Of a DNA stretch of 64,000 nt, positions 46,173 to 55,800 are shown piece by piece; the stretch's first letter is position 1, and every line of letters begins with the position of its first letter. Position numbers and translations under genes: made by a program. Source of the DNA: Atherix ibis (taxonomy: Eukaryota; Arthropoda; Insecta; Diptera; Athericidae); NCBI GenBank assembly GCA_958298945.1, contig OY282606.1:43785920-43849919 (forward strand), given 5' to 3'. The notes beneath the pieces were generated by a model, which saw only the letters and a program-made list of their open reading frames with translations, had not been told where the DNA came from and did no database searches.

Positions 46173-47419
46173 AGGTGTAGTAAAAAGAAATCCATTATTT
46201 TTGCATTAAATTTAAGGTTTTATTTAGCATAGATAGAATGATACGATTAAGGTTAAATATGCACCGTTTTGTTCGATAACTTGTTGCCATTTTGAAGGTA
46301 ATTGCATAATGCCTCTCTCATAGAAACCATCGTCGCTATTGGCAAAAAACTGGGACAGTCGATTTTTACAATCTTCTCTTGAGGCGAATTTTTCACCTGC
46401 AAAATCATTCGTCATGGAAGAGGTGGTAATCACTTGGTGCCAGGTCCGGATTATAAAGTGGATGCATAAGAACATCCCAACCAAGGTCCCGGAACTTCTG
46501 GCGAGTCACTATCGATGTATGTGGCCTGGCGTTGTCCTGATGCAACACAATTCCTCTCCTATTGGCCAAAGCTGGCCGCTTCTGGGCGATTGCTTCTTTC
46601 AGACGGTCCAATTGTTGACAGTATAGGTCCGAATTAAGAGTGCGGCCATAGGGGAGCAGCTCATAGTAGAGCAGCTCATAGCCAGTCCCACCAAACACAT
46701 AGCAAAACCTTCCTAACTGTCAATCCTGGCTTGACCACCGTTTGCGCCGAGTGACCGCGATTTGACCACAACCGTTGTCACTTGACGTTGTCGTAAGTGA
46801 TCCACTTTTCATCACCAGTAACCATCCGCTTCAGAAATGGATCGATATTGTTGCGATTCAGCAGCGATTCGCAGATGGAAATTCGGTCCATGAGGTTTTT
46901 TTGCGATAACTCGTGTGGCACCCATACATCGAGCTTCTTTTTGTATCCAGCTTTATTTAAGTGGTTCCAAACGGTTTTTTGTGTGAAGTTTAGCTCCTGC
47001 GCAATCGAAACAGTGCTTACGTGACGGTCGGACTCGACGATTTCCATTATTTTATCGACATCTTTGACATCAAAATTACCGGAACGGAATCGACGAAACC
47101 AAAATTGCGCATAATTGGCTGTCACAGTATCAGAACCATAAACACTATTCACATTTTCAGCTGCCAGGCTTGCGTTTTCGCCTTTATCGAAGAGAAACTG
47201 TAAAATATGGCGTATTTTCTCTTTGTTGGTGTCCATTTTTGACGCGTGCTAAAAAAATACTAAGTCAAGTAATCACAAAACTGTATGAAAAGCTTTTTTA
47301 GTACGAAATCTTGTCTTTCTAACGCCATCTAGTACAACCCGATTGCACTTTTAAAACGGGAGATACAGACTCCTAAAGCCATCTATTGTCAAAATACTGG
47401 ATTACTTTTTACTACACCT
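46173..47419 (-). mobile_element. mariner-family element nested in a LINE
   Basis: Terminal repeats aggtgtagtaaaaagaaatc at 46173 onward and, on the right, gattactttttactacacct ending at 47419, with TA on both sides (46171-46172, 47420-47421). Length 1247 bp. The repeats differ from both the irritans and mauritiana copies in this window, so this is a third mariner family. Confidence 0.93.
46224..47236 (-). pseudogene. mariner-family transposase, frameshifted
   Basis: The start ATG is at 47236: MDTNKEKIRHILQFLFDKGE, FWFRRFRSGNFDVKD, helix-turn-helix VSTVSIAQELNFTQKTVWNH, WVPHELSQKN, then MVTGDEKWITYDN (first Asp), all in one 152-codon frame. A deletion/frameshift at about 46780-46700 removes the block after the first Asp. 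A 15-bp tandem duplication (gagcagctcatagta) lies near 46655-46685. Then YELLPYGRTLNSDLYCQQ, LHQDNARPHTSIV (second Asp) and YNPDLAPSDYHLF (third Asp) read well in a second frame, and KFASREDCKNRLSQFFANS, GIMQLPSKWQQVIEQNGAYL in a third. All catalytic Asp codons survive, but there is no continuous frame. Confidence 0.93.
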
Positions 47420-48127
47420 TATATGAGGAGTAAGCCTTTTAGAGCGTATCATTACTTTGCAATTTTCCAAGACACAGGAACGCGACGATAGTGTTTGAAA
47501 AAAATTGCATATCATCCGTATAAATCAGAAAATTTGGTATGCTTAATTACTTATAAAATGTAATCGATAGCAATTATAAACACAAGCGGGATGAGGTGAC
47601 TACCTTGTGAAACACCTGATAGTGCTTTAATGTTTCTTCATATGGACTTATGTAACAGAAGAAAATCCCATAAGTTCCACCAGTTAGGTAAGACCTAAAC
47701 CAGTTCAATAGCAGTAGAGAAAAGCCAAATCTTTTAGGCTTGAATAAAATAACAAAATTAGGTAGTCTATCAAACGTTTTACTGAAATCGGTGTAAATAC
47801 AACCAGTTTGCATGCCCTTCAAGTAGTAAATTCTAGCAGAAAAGCCATGCTAGTTGGGAGAAATCAAAATTTTATATTGTTTGATAAGTTGAAAATATAT
47901 TACCGATTCAAACAATTATAGAATACAAGACAGTTTGGCTATTGGTCTATAAATTTTACCTCATTCTTTGGACTTTTTATGGACAGGTATAATGAAGAAA
48001 TTTTTTGATATGGTGGGGAATTTACCACTTTGGAGGGGCTTATTTAAAATAATTTCCAAAGAAATGAGTAATGCTTCGGATCAGGATAAACTCTGGAGAG
48101 ATACCACAGGACCAGAAAAAATTACGA

Positions 48128-48140
48128 ATTTAAGTTCATT
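48128..48140. repeat. target-site duplication, left (13 bp)
   Basis: atttaagttcatt, repeated exactly at 48566-48578 on the other side of the SINE-like element. Confidence 0.85.
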
Positions 48141-48565
48141 TTATTATTATTATTATTTATTTGACAGGTTTTCATTTTTCTACATTTTTTGTACAATTTT
48201 TTTTTAACACATACATGCGTTAAATGTTTAGTCATGAGAACACAGTCGCTCCTATGGAGCACATAGCGGCACCAGAAAACTCCGTTAACTCTCCTCCGTC
48301 TGCCTCTGCCCTGGGTTCCTGCCTGAGGTACGGTCTTGGGTTTTCGCCTGAGGTACGGTTTTTGTCCTGAGTACGATGAAAGCCAAATGAGTTCTTGTCT
48401 GAGGTACGGTCCGGTTGATTCTTCTTGTGCTGTTTCTTGATAAGGTGGTTTTTATAGCTTGCGGCTTATCAGACCAGCGAAGCAACCTCCAGTGACGTTG
48501 GGGGACCATACGGACTACATATTATAAGGCTTGTAGTCAGGCCTTTCACCCCGGCACCAATGCCG
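48141..48565 (-). mobile_element. SINE-like non-autonomous retroelement sharing its 3' end with the LINE at 49.66 kb
   Basis: A 425-bp insertion bounded by a perfect 13-bp target-site duplication and ending on its 3' side (48141) in a (TTATTA)-type tail. On the minus strand it begins CGGCATTGGTGCCGGGGTGA. Its 3' third matches the 3' end of the LINE at 49660-51364: GGTGCCGCTATGTGCTCCAT (LINE GTGCCGCTATATGCTCCAT), AGGAGCGACTGTGT, and at the very end ATGAAAACCTGTCAAATAA in both. The middle has a motif (plus strand cctgaggtacggt) in four copies near 48322, 48347, 48366 (shortened) and 48398. No open frame of note and no clear RNA polymerase III boxes. It could be a SINE or an internally deleted LINE derivative with its own 5' UTR. 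Confidence 0.8.
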
Positions 48566-48578
48566 ATTTAAGTTCATT
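48566..48578. repeat. target-site duplication, right (13 bp)
   Basis: atttaagttcatt, the partner of 48128-48140. Removing the insertion restores a continuous LINE sequence. Confidence 0.85.
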
Positions 48579-48788
48579 AGTATTATTCAAAATAATAACT
48601 TTGAGAAAGATATAAAATGTGATGAAGAAGGATAAGAAGAATTTCTACTAAGCTTTGATATATTTTTTATAATTATCCTCGTTCTTGCTCTAAATTTGTT
48701 AATATGATAATAGATGACAATCATTCTGATTATTTTGCACTACTTTTTGAGAAAACTTTTTCTTCACATTTTATTCATAAGCCTGGGA

Positions 48789-49039
48789 TGCGTTGTCGAA
48801 GTAGAATTGTTAAATATAGCAAATTTTGATCTTTATTCTCGGCCATTTCTGAACTGAACAACTTTTAATATATTACACCTATTTCTATAAAATTACACAA
48901 AACTTCAAGACTCCTCACTTTTCAAGTGCGCGTCTTGTATTGTAACTTTATAACTCCTTCGATCAAAAAATGTCTTCAACTTTTTCGACTAACCAAAAAA
49001 CTTTTCTAGAACACACCATAGCCATGCTATGTCGTAACA
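48789..49039 (-). mobile_element. probable 3' LTR of a Gypsy-type retrotransposon
   Basis: On the minus strand the polypurine-like agagggtggcag is followed at 49039 by TGTTACGACATAG, the usual start of many insect Gypsy LTRs. A matching end CTTCGACAACGCA lies near 48801-48789, giving TG...CA ends and about 251 bp. The second LTR and most of the internal part are not in the window, so the exact end is a guess. Confidence 0.45.
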
Positions 49040-49428
49040 CTGCCACCCTCTAAAAGATAATCGTCTGGAGCATCATTCGATCTATAGTAATGGGCCAGGC
49101 GGTTAACGTGCAGAATCTTCGGTGGTCCTCGGCGATTCTTTTGGATGCGATATGTAATTCCGTTCAACTTTGTAATAACTCGGAATGGACCATTCCAACT
49201 GGCCTGCAATTTCGGTGAATTTCCTTTACGACGCGAGGAGTTATACAACCAAATCAAAGGCCCCTCCTCGAATTGCACAGTTTTTCCAAAGCAATCGTAA
49301 CGAGTCATCATCCTATCACTAGACCAGCATTTTGTGCCAGAAAATGAATGGCACTCATCTTCTCTCTCAAATCCAGTACTTTGAGAAGACCGTACTTTAT
49401 AAACTACATAATAAAGCTTAACAGTCAA
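49027..49428 (-). pseudogene. Gypsy-type pol C-terminus (end of integrase)
   Basis: The open frame reads SSDRMMTRYDCFGKTVQFEE (about 49345-49280), PLIWLYNSSRRKGNSPKLQA (about 49275-49215), WNGPFRVITKLNGITYRIQK, GPPKILHVNRLAHYY and ends GGSVTT. This is the C-terminal domain of Gypsy integrases (G-PF/YKV, V-RLAPY pattern), which helps DNA or chromatin binding. The stop at 49027-49029 falls about a dozen bases inside the LTR, so there is no env frame between pol and LTR. The catalytic core, RT and gag are missing. The part upstream of about 49345 does not read as integrase, so the fragment starts there. Confidence 0.8.
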
Positions 49429-49429
49429 T

Positions 49430-49659
49430 ATTTGGATTTAAGAATTATCAAAAAAGGATTAAATCAACAACTGAACATTGCTTTTCTAGTAAAATTATAT
49501 TAATTAAATCATGTGTGCAATGGAATTTTAAGAGCTTCAGGCAACTGAAGGTATTTTAAAGCAACCCTAACCAAAGCTCGTTGCAACTAGTATGCTTAAC
49601 ATAATAAGCTAACCAAGTTACCGATGCATATTCTAGAATTGAATATGCATCTGTGATTT
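49430..49659 (-). pseudogene. jockey/CR1-group LINE fragment (RT C-terminal region)
   Basis: The minus strand reads ILEYASVTWLAYYVKHT (about 49630-49580), the S-ILEYAS-WSP-Y motif behind the RT domain, then ALKYLQLPEALKIP (about 49550-49505) and LLEKQCSVVDLI (about 49490-49450). Frames change repeatedly. The RTE-like LINE at 49660 inserted on its upstream side. Similar in kind to 45.6-46.1 kb but not an obvious duplicate. Confidence 0.55.
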
Positions 49660-51364
49660 TTTTTTTTTTTATTTGACAGGTTTTCATTCCATGTTACACA
49701 GTCGCTCCAATGGAGCATATAGCGGCACTAGAGACTCTGCGAATTCTCTCCATCTGCTTCTGTCTTGAGCTAGCCTTTTTATTTCTGACCATGATTTGCC
49801 AGTTTGTTGGTGTTCGCGCTCGACTGATCTTCTCTGCTGCGATTGCCCTGTGGGTTCCAATCTAGTGCCATCCTTGCTATGTCCGCAGCCGTACAGCAGG
49901 ACTGGCTTGAAGTTTGAGTTGAATATTCGAAGTTTGAGTGCTATGGAGAGGTGATTGGAACGCCACACGTTCCCAAGTGAGGTGTACGCTTGTCGCGCCT
50001 TGTTGATGCGCGTTTGGATGTCTATTTCAGTTCCACCATCCTTGCTGAGCATGCTGCCAAGGTAACAGAACTTTTCGACATCTTCAACTTGGGTACCGTG
50101 TAGCATCAAGGGTCTCTCGCAGGTGGCGCCGATACGCATCAATTTGGTCTTCTTGATGTTGATTCTCATCCCAACTTCTTCGGCGTTGGAGGCCAGAGCA
50201 TTCAGTTTCTCCTGAATGCCGTTGAAGGTGTGGGACATGAGGCATATGTCGTCGGCGTAGTCCAGGTCGCGGAGCTTCTCACGCAGTGTCCACTGGATAC
50301 CGTTGCTGGCTGTGTTGTTAGTGCGTTGAAGGACTAGGTCTAGGGCGATTATGAAGAGGATAGGCGAGATTACGCAACCCTGCCTGACTCCTGTCGAGAT
50401 GTTGAATGTATCGCTGTTTCGTCCTTTGAAACGCACTCTACACGGGGCCTCGCGGTATAGTTCTCGGATGAGATCGATGATGGCCTGCGGGATGCCTAGT
50501 TCAGCCAGAGCACTCCAGATGGCGTCGCGAGAAATCATGTCGAAGGCTCTTTCGAAGTCAACGAAGAGAAGATAGAGCGGGCTGCTCCATTCGTTTGACT
50601 GTTCAATGATCATTCTTAGGCTGTTGATGTGATCAATTCAGGAGCGGTTTGGTCTAAAGCCAGACTGCTCGTTGCGGAGGGCACTTTCCACTGTTGGAGT
50701 GATGCGAGTCAGGATGATTGATGCGATTAGTTTCTGGATGGTGTTCAGCAGAGTGATTCCCCTCCAGTTTTTGCAATCGCCAAGGTCACCTTTCTTCGGG
50801 ATGGTGATAATTTCTCCTTCTTTCCAGCTGTTTGGGAAGTGTCATTGTGTCCAGGCTTCTGCAATTATAGGATGCAACAGCGAGGCCAGGAGTGGCGGGT
50901 CAAACTTCAGAGCGAGGCCAGGAGTGGCGGGTCAAACTTCCTAAGCTTGTTGATTGCCGCTGTGATCTCTGTAATCGTGGGCGGTGTTGTTGGGATGGAT
51001 CTTTGTCGGTTTCTGCGCATCACTGCAGGAGGAGGATGGAATTCTGGAGCTATTGGAAGGGATTCTGAGAAGAATTCCTTCCAACGGTCGAGTTGTTCTT
51101 CATCCGTGGAGAGAGTTTGACCGTCTTTGTCCTTAAGTGGTGGCAGTGAGGGTGTTCTTTTTCCGGATAGTTTGCGAATTGATGCATAGACACCGCGGAT
51201 ATCGCTCCGGTTTGCAGCGGCTTCTGCTTCGGTCGCTATTTCGTTGAAGTAGTTCCTCTTGTCATCCCTTGCCATGCGTTTGACCATCTTTTGAGCAAGG
51301 TTGTACCTCGTCTGTAGATGGTAGACCTTTCAGCTTTCTTTGTTTTCCTATTTGAGTCCAGGTT
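49660..51364 (-). mobile_element. 5'-truncated RTE-like LINE with 11-bp target-site duplication
   Basis: Flanked by atctgtgattt at 49649-49659 and 51365-51375. The 3' side carries a poly(A) tail (T run at 49660-49670 on the plus strand) directly after CCTGTCAAAT. Length 1705 bp. The 5' truncation lies in the linker before the reverse transcriptase. Because the duplication is intact and the ORF only lightly damaged, insertion is relatively recent. Confidence 0.88.
49684..51340 (-). pseudogene. RTE-like reverse transcriptase, lightly damaged
   Basis: Order on the minus strand: linker YHLQTRYNLAQKMVKRMARD (51340-51270), YASIRKLSGKRTPSLPPLKD, then a 32-bp tandem duplication (50881-50943) that shifts the frame. 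ITIPKKGDLGDCKNWRGITL (about 50800-50750) follows an in-frame stop (WTQ*HF). A second stop replaces a codon in RPNRS*IDHI (about 50640). From 50613 a 309-codon frame is open: LLFVDFERAFDMISRD (first RT Asp), RFKGRNSDTFNISTGVRQGC, VISPILFIIALDLVLQ, DYADDICLMS (YADD active site), KKTKLMRI, KFCYLGSMLSKDGG. A deletion between VLLYGC and GHSKDGTRLEPT then removes about 80 codons. The end is SRWREFAESLVPLYAPLERL, stop at 49684. Not functional as it stands. Confidence 0.9.
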
Positions 51365-51409
51365 ATCTGTGATTTGGTTTTCTCAATTTTATTGAGCCGA
51401 GGTATTTAA

Positions 51410-51825
51410 AGTAGAGAATACCCTCGATGACAGCTTTACGTAACCTTAAATTTGGCTACTTTCTGCCAAACCTCGTTGCTTCAAAAAAACGATACCGGCA
51501 TCACATAAAGTGATTTTTCGCGTAAGATCGGACATTTCAGACTCTTGGATGGTCTACCATGACAATGCCCTCTACACATGGCCACCTCTATCAACGATTT
51601 TTCATTTGGAAAAGCAATTAAAACGATCCCCAGCCCTATATTTACCTGATCTCAGTGTATGTAACTTTATTTTATTCCTCACGATCAAAGGATACTTGAA
51701 AGGGCGTCATCTTGTCACTTTCCATACTACCGAAAACAGTGTAAATGAGGAGCTGAGGGCGATTCCAGTTGAAGCATTAAAGAATGCAGGCACTTTCAAT
51801 TTAAAATTATATTTTATACTTAAAT
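51410..51825 (+). pseudogene. mariner-like transposase, C-terminal half
   Basis: Reading: RVRSDISDSWMVYHDNALYT (51520-51580; the second catalytic Asp in HDNA is present), PALYLPDLSVCNFILF (about 51635-51680; the third Asp of the SPDL-PCDFFLF motif is replaced by Asn), KGYLKGRHLVTF (about 51690-51720), TENSVNEELRAIPVEALKNA (51730-51790). The start of the transposase is missing; 51410-51510 is an unreadable remnant. Same type as the relics at 17.5 and 52.9 kb. Confidence 0.75.
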
Positions 51826-52925
51826 GAAAAAATATAAAATGTTAATGTATTAATATCAATATCATTTAGCTAAAATTAATAATAATATTAAATAAATAAT
51901 TTAATATTACACATACGCATATGTTCGTATGTGCATCTATGTGATATTAGAATATTATTACAAGTAGAAAATATATCAAATATTGTAGAATTTTAGTCGT
52001 AAAATAAATTTATTTCTGCTTTTTAGACAGCAAACGAAACTAAATAAAATATTTAAAATAATGATACGCGATAAAATTCGCAAAAGACTATGAACTCTCC
52101 GAAGACGTTTACTTATAGATATGTACGGATAAGATGGCACCGAAAGCCATATTATGAGTGTTTTTCTCCTTAAAGCAATAAGGGATGTAACCTTATATTG
52201 TAGAAGGATAAAGTCAAACGCCTGCAGCATTATGCATTATATGCTCAGTTTATGTGTGCATATCGAGTCGGTTTATGAAATTTCCTTCACGCTTAATAAA
52301 TTTTTTTGGTGCTATTTTTACGGTATCACTACTCTGTTTTCCATACTTCTGTAGATCTTTATGAGCTCAAGTAAGTCAACTAAACCATTCCAACAAGTGG
52401 TTCTTATACTCTATAAGTATATAATATACCTACTCAACATTTTATGTTTACTGCAAACATTAACTACAATATTTTTCATACTCAGGCAAATATATATTAG
52501 GGGAGTTAACGTTAAATATACACTACCATTTTTCACCTTTCTAGAAATTTTTTACGTCTTTAAGATAAAAGAATAGTCTTTGGATTATTCTAAAAATGCA
52601 TATGAGTAGTGTAAATATATAAATATCAATCGCATTTAATAGAAAGCAATAATAATTTTATTATTCAACGCATAAAAAGAACAATACAATGTAACTAATT
52701 TAAGTTATTTAAAATTATATGATTTCAAAATATCCTCAAAAATCAAAGTTGTAAAAAACTAGACTAAACCTACTTAAAAAAACTACTTAAAAATTCATAT
52801 TCTATGATTTGAATAGATAAAAAGAAGGACACAAAATGCGTTTATGGTTTTTTTTCGATACTCGTATAAGCAAATTTAATTCTATTTGCTTAAATATAAA
52901 TATAATGAGATTGGTATCACTGAGT
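51826..52925. other. A+T-rich intergenic DNA
   Basis: No recognisable coding motif. The short frames at 51976-52230, 52154-52354 and 52361-52576 are hydrophobic or basic chance frames without relatives. Confidence 0.5.
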
Positions 52926-52934
52926 TATCCAACA

Positions 52935-53500
52935 AAATATGAAACACATTTTATGTTAAGTTTGGTAAATTCACGTGTTTAACTTACGAAAAATTGCAAT
53001 AAGCCTTTGGACAAAATCCATATTAAGTTTTCAGTGGCCCAAAACATTTTTGGAGAGCCAAAGTGTATTCGATTTCAAACGTCGCTCAGGGAAGTCTTCA
53101 TCATCTAAAACTGATGAAACTATGGAACGAGTAAAAGCTCTTATAAGGTAAGAACTTCGATTAACATTTAAGTCCTCAGAAGGCTCTAAAAAAAGTTCTT
53201 CGCTTTAGGTCGATTATTGCACAATGCCTCTGTCATGCAGCTATTTCCGTCAATGATTTTGTGTCGGAAAGAGGGATTCGTGTAGTTTCTTAGCCACCAT
53301 ATTCACCTCCTAAGCCCTATGATTTTTTTAGTTCACCAAGGTCTTTAACTACAATATTTTTCAAACACAGCTGAAGGCGATTCTAGTTAAGGTATTCTAG
53401 CGGTGCTACTAAGAGTGGATGCAATACCTCCGCCGATGTGTAGGCACCACTTTTAAGAGAATAACATTAAGGTATAATAGTAAAGGAGAATTGTTGCAAA
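52935..53500 (+). pseudogene. degenerate mariner-like transposase, internally deleted
   Basis: VFQWPKTFLESQSV (about 53030-53070) is the QVFRWHK-FL-GRE phrase. RRSGKSSSSKTDETMERVKA (about 53080-53140) is the linker. Directly after it come the remains of the second-Asp region (LHNASVMQ, about 53225), ISVNDFVSERGIRVV (about 53245-53290) and PPYSPPKPYDFF (about 53300-53330), in which YD stands where the third Asp motif lies. The tail is LKAILVKVF, RRCVGTTFKRI. The block with the first Asp is missing. The 5' third matches 6.95-7.2 kb. Confidence 0.65.
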
Positions 53501-53626
53501 AAAAAATATCTCATTAGTTTTTTTCCCACTTCATATTATTGCATTCTATTATATTGTCTTTTCTTCACTAAGTGTTTTTATGTATTATAATTGTTCGTTA
53601 AAATAATTTTTAATTCTACTTAATTA

Positions 53627-55790
53627 TACTTATAATAATAATAATAGCCTTTATTTAACAATCTTAGAAGAAAGTTACTATCACTTATGTTAATTGACAC
53701 TGGTTTTGAGATTGTCTTGCGTTTCCGCAAAGGCCTCCCCTAGAGCTTGCCACACTTTCCGGTCATGAGTCGTCCTCTTCCAAGTAGCACCGGCTATTTT
53801 CCGAATATCGTCCTCCCATCTCAGAAGCTGCCTCCCTTTCTTTCTTTTATTTTGTCTTGGACACCATTCGGTTGCATCTTTAGCCCATTTTTCTTGTTTA
53901 CTCCTCATCATATGACCTGCCCAACTCCATTTTAGTTTTCTTATGCAGTATGTTACATCGTTAATTTTAGTTTGGTTACGTAATGTTCCTAGTTTTACTT
54001 TGTCTCTTAACTTGACTTTGAGCATACTTCGCTCCATGCTGTGTTGACAGGTTTCTAGTTTGTGTAAGTTTTGTTTTGTTAGACTCCAAGTTTGACATCC
54101 GTATGTCATGATAGGAAGAATCCAGGAATCAAATATTTTTTTCTTTGCCTTAAGTGGTACCTGCGGGTTTTTGACATTTTCTTTAAGAGACCAGTATCTT
54201 TTCCATGCTAATTGTACTCTGTTGTTTATTTCTTTGGTTGTAAGTTCATTTGGTGATATTATCTGTCCTAGGTATGTATATTCATCGACGTACTCTATTT
54301 TGTTGCCGTTGACTGCAATGGTGATTTTGTCGGAATTAGTCATTACTTTGGTTTTTGTATTATTCATGGAGAGTCCGACTTTTTCACTTTCGTACACCAA
54401 CTGTTCAAGCATTGCTTGCAGGCTTCTCGGGTCTTCAGAGATTAGAATTAGATCGTCTGCAAATCTTAAATGGTTTGGTTGCATTCCGTTAATGTTTAGT
54501 CCATATTGACTCCATTCGAGACGTCTAAATATATATTCAAGCACCACCGAGAAAAGTTTGGGTGATAGTGGGTCTCCCTGTCGGACTCCTCTTTTTATGG
54601 GGAAGTATACACCTACTCTTTCTGTTCTTATTTTCGCTTTCATGTTCTTGTATATATTTTTAACAATTTGTATGTACTTCTTTTCAACCCCTTGTGTTGT
54701 AAGCGCTTCCCATATTTTTGTATGTTTTAATGAGTCATAAGCTTTATTATAGTCTACAAACGCCAAATAGTAATTGATACCATATTCTGTACATTTCTGG
54801 ATAACTTGTTTTATGGTGTGTATGTGGTCGATTGTTGAAAAGTCCTTGCGAAAGCCTGCTTGTTCTCTGGGTTGGTTTTCATCCAAAGTCTTTGTTAAAC
54901 GATTCAACAGTATTTTGGAAAAGATTTTATATACGTTCGACATCAGGCTGATGGGTCTGTAGTTAGTTATGTTGTCTTTATTTCCCTTTTTATGTAGTAG
55001 TATTATAGTTGACGTGGTCCACTGGTGAGGTATACATTCTGTCTCAAAAATTTGGTTAAATAAATCTGTAATAGTGTCTACTATAATATCAGATGTTCCT
55101 ATCATAAGTTCGTTAGATATGCCATCTTCTCCCTGTGCTTTGCCTCTTTTTTGAGATTTAATAGCTTTTTCTACTTCTTCTTTCAGTATACTTGGAATTT
55201 CTTCGTTATTATTTGTATCGTTTTCAGTTAGTTGGTGGATTTCGTCTGGTGTTTTCTCGTTGTCGTATAGCTCACGGTAGTAATCCGTGGCTATGTCTAA
55301 TATTTCGATTCTATCGGTCTTCTTTCTCTTATCTTTCTGGTGTGTCATATTGTCTATCCAGTTTGTACTTTCTCGAAGCTCTTTTAATGCTATTCTAACT
55401 CCTCCTGTTTTTTCTATATAATCATTTATTATATAATTCCTTTTTTCTTGTCTATATTTCCTGATTTGTAGATTTATTTCTTTACTTAGACTTTCGATTT
55501 TCTTCTTGTTGTTTTATCTGTCTTTAAATATGAACTTCCTCTGCATAAGTAAACTTCTTGCCTCTGGACCTATTTTGTCCTTAATTTTGTTATTTATTTT
55601 AGATTCGTTTTCTACTTTATTTAGTTCGTTTTCAAGAGCATCATATTTCTCCTGAACATATTTGGCATTGTTTTTTGTTTTCAAATTACATTTCAATGAT
55701 TCTAGAATATCGCTTACAATTGGGAGAGGTAATGGTTTTTTGCTATTATGAATAATTTTCCTCGGTATTTTTGGCTATAATGTGTAATAT
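53627..55790 (-). mobile_element. RTE-clade LINE, 5'-truncated, well preserved
   Basis: A 10-bp duplication tacttaatta flanks it (53617-53626 and 55791-55800). The 3' end on the minus strand carries an (AATAATA)-type short repeat tail instead of poly(A), a feature of RTE-clade elements. The 5' side starts in the linker after the endonuclease. Length 2164 bp. Base composition and frame integrity indicate a young insertion. Confidence 0.82.
53690..55770 (-). pseudogene. RTE-clade reverse transcriptase, open apart from one stop codon
   Basis: The frame is open from about 55770 to the stop at 53690 with a single TAA at 55514-55516. The upstream piece (SKKPLPLPIVSDILESLK, RSLLMQRKFIFKDR) is the endonuclease-RT linker. 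The 552-codon part from the ATG at 55348 holds GKAQGEDGISNEL (about 70-81), NYRPISLMSNVYKIFSK (129-145), AGFRKDFSTIDHI (164-176), AFVDYNKAYDSL (196-207, first Asp), GVRQGDPLSPKLF (254-266), RFADDLILIS (295-304, active site), YLGQIIS, then ILPIMTYGCQTW (410-421), MERSMLKV and LKWSWAGHMMR further on. It makes cDNA by target-primed reverse transcription. The endonuclease is missing through truncation, so it cannot move alone, but the RT could be an intact enzyme from the 55348 ATG. Confidence 0.92.
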
Positions 55791-55800
55791 TACTTAATTA

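Larger units (their letters stand above)
45580..48720 (-). pseudogene. jockey/CR1-group LINE reverse transcriptase, broken by two nested insertions
   Basis: Read from 48720 downward: SSGP.GISPEF (about 48110), LEIILNKPLQSGKFP (about 48050), IIPVHKKSKE (about 47985), IYRPIAKLSCI (about 47950), then YTDFSKTFDRLP (about 47790-47755, first RT Asp), FGFSLLLLNWFRSYLTGGTY (about 47730-47680), a damaged GVPQGS site (about 47600), and IYTDDMQFF (about 47515; YTDD takes the place of YADD). The frame resumes on the other side of the nested mariner with RVHFVTDFGVRLDKKLEF (about 46130-46075), ISTHIKGIESIQLNFMRYVL (about 45940-45880) and LYTDRLNLMRIPT (about 45840-45800). Reading-frame sense carries across the mariner and across the SINE-like element at 48141-48565, so both inserted into this LINE. 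Confidence 0.75.

Noticed and set aside
50351..51120. Several plus-strand frames of 74-93 codons
   Set aside because: Antisense shadows of the RTE-like LINE coding sequence.
54108..54509. 133-codon plus-strand open frame with hydrophobic segments
   Set aside because: It lies entirely opposite the RTE reverse transcriptase, whose minus-strand frame has the full motif set; a shadow frame.
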